A stretch of DNA of 28,826 bases from an uncultured Lachnospiraceae bacterium (GTDB lineage Bacteria; Bacillota; Clostridia; Lachnospirales; Lachnospiraceae). A model generated the notes under the pieces. That model did no database searches. It saw only the letters and a program-made list of their open reading frames with translations, and was not told the DNA's origin. The stretch spans positions 1 through 28,826 of the forward strand of contig CAJUDQ010000014.1 of assembly GCA_910585215.1 (NCBI GenBank). The letters are read 5' to 3'. Below are positions 25,601 through 28,826 of this stretch, one piece after another; positions within the stretch are counted from its first letter, which is position 1; each line of letters opens with the position of its first letter. The position numbers and the translations under genes were made by a program.

Positions 25601-27186
25601 TTTCACCACCGCCTCATCATGATATTTATTCGATAGAGGACCTTGCACAGTTGATTTATGATTTGAAAAATTCCAATAAAAAGGCAAGAATTTCTGTCAA
25701 GCTTGTATCGGAGGCTGGCGTAGGAACAGTTGCTGCGGGTGTTGCAAAAGCGGGAGCACAGGTGATACTGATTTCCGGTTATGACGGTGGCACAGGTGCG
25801 GCGCCGAGAAATTCCATTTATAATGCCGGTCTTCCATGGGAGCTTGGTCTGGCAGAAGCACATCAGACATTGATTATAAATGATTTAAGAAATAAAGTGA
25901 TTCTTGAAACAGACGGAAAGCTGATGAGTGGTCGGGATGTGGTGATTGCCGCAATGCTTGGTGCGGAAGAATTTGGGTTTGCCACTGCTCCGCTTGTCAC
26001 TATGGGCTGTGTAATGATGAGGGTATGCAATCTTGATACCTGTCCGGTCGGTGTTGCCACGCAGAATCCTGAGCTTCGAAAGAAATTCAGAGGAAAACCG
26101 GAATATGTTATAAACTTTATGAGATTTATTGCACAAGAAGTAAGGGAATATATGGCAGAGCTTGGAGTGAAAACGCTGGATGAGCTTGTCGGACGTGCGG
26201 ATTTGCTGAAAAGAAGAGAGGATATACAGGGACGTGCCGCAAACGTAGATTTATCGAAGATTTTAAATATTGATTTCTGCAGGGAAAAAATGAAGTACAG
26301 AGATAAAAATCTCTATAACTTTGAACTTGAAAAAACACTGGATGAAAAAGTGCTGGTAAAGAAATTTGCAAAGGCGCTGGAAGATGGACAGAAGAGGAGT
26401 ATTGAAGTCGATGTGACCAATACGGACAGAGCTTTTGGAACGATTTTCGGTTCTGAAATTACGGCAAAATATCCGGAAGGACTGGAAGAGGATACCTTTA
26501 CGGTAAAATGTCACGGTGCAGGTGGACAGAGCTTTGGAGCCTTTATTCCGAAAGGTCTGACATTGGAGCTTATCGGAGAAAGCAATGATTATTTCGGCAA
26601 GGGGCTTTCGGGAGGAAAACTGATTGTATATCCTCCAAAGGGTTCCAACTTTAAAGAGAGTGAAAATATTATTATTGGAAATGTGGCACTTTATGGTGCA
26701 ACAAGCGGAAAGGCATTTATAAACGGCGTGGCAGGAGAACGTTTCTGTGTGCGCAATTCCGGTGCTACTGCGGTGGTAGAAGGGGTAGGCGAGCATGGAT
26801 GTGAATATATGACCGGTGGCTGTGTGGTTATACTTGGCAGTGTTGGAAAGAATTTTGCAGCAGGAATGAGCGGAGGTATCGCATATGTGCTTGATGAAGG
26901 CAGGAGCCTTTATACGAAGGTAAATAAAGAGCTTGTGTTTATGAAAGAGGTAACAGATAAGTATGATGTCTTACAGTTAAAAACAATGATTCAGGAACAC
27001 GTGGCATATACAAATTCTGCAAGAGGAAAAGAGGTTCTTGATCATTTCGGTGAATATCTTCCAAAATTTAAAAAGATTATTTCTTATGATTATGCGGCAA
27101 TGTTAAAGAAGATTGTCCAGATGGAAGAAAAGGGACTGAGCAGCGAGCAGGCAAAAATAGAAGCATTTTATGCAATTGCAAAATAA
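22666..27186 (+). CDS. gltB: Glutamate synthase large (alpha) subunit
   Basis: This 1506-residue subunit takes amide nitrogen from glutamine and, with 2-oxoglutarate and electrons from GltD, makes two glutamates. The class II amidotransferase domain should start at Cys18 (DNCGIGAIVN) after propeptide removal, and spans to about 430. The central domain (about 470-760) leads to the FMN domain (about 820-1200), with GSISQEAHE, KPGEGGHLPGKKV and ISGYDGGTGAAPRNS. The [3Fe-4S] ligands are Cys1115, Cys1121 and Cys1126 (C-x5-C-x4-C). The GXGXG C-terminal domain covers about 1250-1440. GGAGGA lies 8 nt before the ATG. gltD follows after 11 nt. The leader carries four hairpins and the promoter is flanked by dyad repeats, so expression is probably regulated. 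Confidence 0.98.
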   Translation: MQQMNNGLYNPKFEHDNCGIGAIVNIKGNKDHEAVEQALHIVEHLEHRAGKDAEGKTGDGVGILLQISHKFFKKAAESLGIELGGEREYGVGMFFFPQDELQRKQAMKMFEIIVKKEGMEFLGWRTVPTRPDVLGHKAIQVMPCITQAFIRKPAKVKQGIDFDRKLYVARRVFEQSNEDTYVVSLSSRTIVYKGMFLVGQLRTFFTDLQDEDYESAIAIVHSRFSTNTNPSWMRAHPNRLLVHNGEINTIRGNVDKMIAREETMHTSCLADEINKVIPVINSEGSDSAMLDNMLEFMVMSGMDLPLAVMIAIPEPWDNNQTISQTKRDFYQYYATMMEPWDGPASILFSDGDIMGAVLDRNGLRPSRYMITTDNKLILSSEVGVLDIEPSKIVVKERLRPGKMLLVDTIKGRVVDDDELKETYARRQPYGEWLDANIVKLQELKIPNKKVEEYTKEERQKLQKSFGYTYEDVKTSILPMALTGTEQISAMGNDSPLAVLSTRNQPLFNYFKQLFAQVTNPPIDAIREEVVTSTTVYVGSEGNILEESPDNCKTLRVNNPILTSTDLLKIRNMKVEGFKTAVIPIIYYKNTSLKKAIDHVFLEADRAHKDGANILILSDRGVDENHVAIPSLLAVSALHQHLVVTKKRTSLAIILESGEPREVHHFATLLGYGACAINPYLAQESIRELIDENLLDKDYYAAVNDYNSAVLHGIVKIASKMGISTIQSYQGAQIFEAIGIDKEVIDTYFTNTVSRVGGISLKDIESDVNTLHSKAFDPLDLGMDYTLDSEGTHKFRSGKTEHLYNPKTIHLLQESTRTGNYELFKEYTKEVDAEGQNLNLRGLMDFCYPKKSIPIEQVESVDSIVKRFKTGAMSYGSISQEAHETLAIAMNTLQGRSNSGEGGESIERLTVSNGVNKCSAIKQVASGRFGVTSRYLVSANEIQIKMAQGAKPGEGGHLPGKKVYPWIAKTRHSTPGVSLISPPPHHDIYSIEDLAQLIYDLKNSNKKARISVKLVSEAGVGTVAAGVAKAGAQVILISGYDGGTGAAPRNSIYNAGLPWELGLAEAHQTLIINDLRNKVILETDGKLMSGRDVVIAAMLGAEEFGFATAPLVTMGCVMMRVCNLDTCPVGVATQNPELRKKFRGKPEYVINFMRFIAQEVREYMAELGVKTLDELVGRADLLKRREDIQGRAANVDLSKILNIDFCREKMKYRDKNLYNFELEKTLDEKVLVKKFAKALEDGQKRSIEVDVTNTDRAFGTIFGSEITAKYPEGLEEDTFTVKCHGAGGQSFGAFIPKGLTLELIGESNDYFGKGLSGGKLIVYPPKGSNFKESENIIIGNVALYGATSGKAFINGVAGERFCVRNSGATAVVEGVGEHGCEYMTGGCVVILGSVGKNFAAGMSGGIAYVLDEGRSLYTKVNKELVFMKEVTDKYDVLQLKTMIQEHVAYTNSARGKEVLDHFGEYLPKFKKIISYDYAAMLKKIVQMEEKGLSSEQAKIEAFYAIAK

Positions 27187-27197
27187 GGAGGAAAAAC

Positions 27198-28685
27198 ATG
27201 GGAAAGCCAACTGGATTTTTAGAATACGAGCGCGAAACAAGCACGGCAGTTTCGCCGTTAGAGAGAATCAAAAACTTTAAGGAATTCCATACTCCTTTAT
27301 CAATGGAAGAGCAGCAGACACAGGCGGCAAGATGTATGGAATGTGGTGTGCCGTTCTGTCAGGCGGGGCTTATGCTGCCGGGCGGCGCATCAGGCTGTCC
27401 GTTAAACAACCTTGTTCCGGAATGGAATGACCTTGTCTATCATGGAAACTGGGAAGAGGCGTATTACAGGCTGAAAAAGACAAATAATTTTCCTGAATTT
27501 ACTTCGAGAGTCTGTCCGGCGCTCTGTGAGGCGGCATGTACCTGTGGATTAAACGGAGATGCTGTGACAACAAAGGAAAACGAGCATGGGATTATTGAAA
27601 ATGCCTATGAAAAGGGTTATGCCAGAGCACACGCGCCAAAGGTAAGAACAGGAAAGAAGATTGCCGTGATAGGCTCCGGTCCGTCAGGACTGGCAGCGGC
27701 AGATACTTTAAACAGAAGAGGACACAGCGTAACTGTGTATGAGCGTTCAGACAGAATCGGGGGGCTTCTGATGTATGGGATTCCAAATATGAAGCTGGAA
27801 AAATGGGTGATTGACAGAAAAGCGGCGATTATGAAAGAGGAAGGCGTCGAGTTTATTACTGGTGCAAATGTGGGAGAAGAGGTAAAAGCAGCCGATATTT
27901 TGAAAAATTATGACAAGGTAATTCTTGCCTGCGGTGCCTCGAATCCGAGAGATATCAAGGCAACCGGAAGAGAAGCAAAGGGAATTTACTTTGCGGTTGA
28001 TTTTCTGAAGTCAACGACAAAAGCACTTCTGGACAATGGCTTAAAAGAGGGAAGCTATATTTCTGCAAAGGGAAAAAAGGTAATGGTAATCGGTGGAGGA
28101 GATACGGGAAATGACTGTGTAGGAACGTCTATCAGGCATGGATGCGCAAGTATTATACAGGTAGAGATGATGCCAAAACCGCCGGTACAGCGTTTGGAGA
28201 GTAATCCTTGGCCACAATGGCCAAGAGTGTTAAAGACAGACTACGGTCAGGAGGAGGCAATCTCAAAGTTTGGTCATGACCCGAGAGTTTATCAGACCAC
28301 TGTAAAAGAATTTATTGCGGATAAAAAGGGAAATCTTGTAAAGGTAAAACTTGTAAAGCTGGAATCTAAAAAAGAGGAAGCAACAGGAAGGATGACAATG
28401 GCAGAGATTGCGGGCAGCGAATATGTGGTGGACTGTGATATGGTGCTGATTGCAGCAGGATTTCTGGGAAGTCAGGAGTATGTGACAAAGGCATTTGGAG
28501 TTCAGACAAATGAGCGTTCCAATGTAAAAACAGATGCGGGAAAATATGAAACAAATGTAAAAAATGTATTTACAGCAGGGGATATGCACAGAGGGCAGTC
28601 GCTGGTTGTATGGGCGATTAAGGAAGGAAGAGAAGCGGCAAAGGCGGTAGATGAAAGCCTGATGGGATATACAAATATTGTATAA
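27198..28685 (+). CDS. gltD: Glutamate synthase small (beta) subunit
   Basis: This 495-residue NAD(P)H-oxidising subunit feeds electrons through FAD and [4Fe-4S] clusters to GltB. N-terminal cluster cysteines include Cys46, Cys49, Cys54 and Cys67 (RCMECGVPFC...SGCPLN) and Cys106, Cys110, Cys114 and Cys116. The FAD-binding Rossmann motif is IGSGPSG (158-164), and the nucleotide-binding motif GGGDTG is at 299-304. A TAAGGAGG ribosome binding site precedes the ATG, and the gap to gltB is 11 nt, so the subunits are coexpressed. The length is slightly above the 470-490 usual for the family. A strong terminator follows. Confidence 0.98.
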   Translation: MGKPTGFLEYERETSTAVSPLERIKNFKEFHTPLSMEEQQTQAARCMECGVPFCQAGLMLPGGASGCPLNNLVPEWNDLVYHGNWEEAYYRLKKTNNFPEFTSRVCPALCEAACTCGLNGDAVTTKENEHGIIENAYEKGYARAHAPKVRTGKKIAVIGSGPSGLAAADTLNRRGHSVTVYERSDRIGGLLMYGIPNMKLEKWVIDRKAAIMKEEGVEFITGANVGEEVKAADILKNYDKVILACGASNPRDIKATGREAKGIYFAVDFLKSTTKALLDNGLKEGSYISAKGKKVMVIGGGDTGNDCVGTSIRHGCASIIQVEMMPKPPVQRLESNPWPQWPRVLKTDYGQEEAISKFGHDPRVYQTTVKEFIADKKGNLVKVKLVKLESKKEEATGRMTMAEIAGSEYVVDCDMVLIAAGFLGSQEYVTKAFGVQTNERSNVKTDAGKYETNVKNVFTAGDMHRGQSLVVWAIKEGREAAKAVDESLMGYTNIV

Positions 28686-28733
28686 ACATATATGCCTGAA
28701 TAACAGTATTTTTATTAAGAAAGAATTCTTTTG

Positions 28734-28774
28734 AAAAGACAGGATAAAATTTAAACATTTCTCCTGTCTTTTTT
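28734..28774 (+). terminator. Intrinsic terminator of gltBD
   Basis: AAAAGACAGGA (28734-28744) pairs with TCCTGTCTTTT (28762-28772) around a 17-nt loop, followed by further T residues. It ends the gltBD transcript; the remaining 50 bases hold no visible feature. Confidence 0.88.
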
Positions 28775-28826
28775 CTGTTTTGCAGGAAATTATATGTAAA
28801 TTTTCTATAAATTTCCCTTTTTTAAT

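Overview
The window is chromosomal DNA from a low-G+C Gram-positive bacterium. The best fit is a gut-type member of the Clostridia, probably Lachnospiraceae. The reasons are the GatCAB route to Gln-tRNA, a Bacillus-type PurF with a propeptide and Fe-S cysteines, a SigA-like RpoD, PAS-hybrid sensor kinases without membrane anchors, a PL11 pectin lyase, and AT-rich spacers with near-consensus sigma-A promoters. The family assignment is inference from gene content and sequence style. I saw no rRNA, tRNA, CRISPR array, insertion sequence or phage gene.

Layout. 1-2050: a MATE exporter, then four tandem 68-bp units, each carrying an extended -10 box and self-complementary arms, closed by an intrinsic terminator. 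2055-4241: a soluble PAS-PAS hybrid sensor kinase, followed by a gene-poor spacer with a GC-rich hairpin. 4653-8044: gatC, gatA and gatB, with a 31-bp hairpin-repeat array between gatC and gatA. 8090-10506: an anchored transglutaminase-like protein, a lipoprotein and a PilZ protein. 10544-15446: purF, purB and purA, interrupted by one small convergent minus-strand gene. 15455-17333: a two-TM protein, a SEC-C protein and a YegS/DgkB-type lipid kinase. 17491-18636: rpoD. 18727-22310: a large rhamnogalacturonan lyase translationally coupled to a divergent Lgt-like membrane protein. 22666-28685: gltB and gltD, with a dyad-containing direct repeat, a strong promoter and a four-hairpin leader, closed by a terminator.

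How the genes fit together. Much of the window concerns glutamine and glutamate nitrogen. GltBD makes glutamate from glutamine and 2-oxoglutarate. GatCAB uses glutamine to amidate Glu-tRNA(Gln). PurF uses glutamine for the first step of purine synthesis, and PurB and PurA complete AMP. The same hairpin repeat family lies directly in front of gatA and of gltB. That coincidence is either a dispersed repeat or a shared RNA-level control.

The most unusual structures are non-coding: the 68-bp promoter/hairpin array at 1632-1904 with its terminator, and the hairpin arrays at 4945-5056 and 22501-22632. All functional statements about them are inference from sequence.
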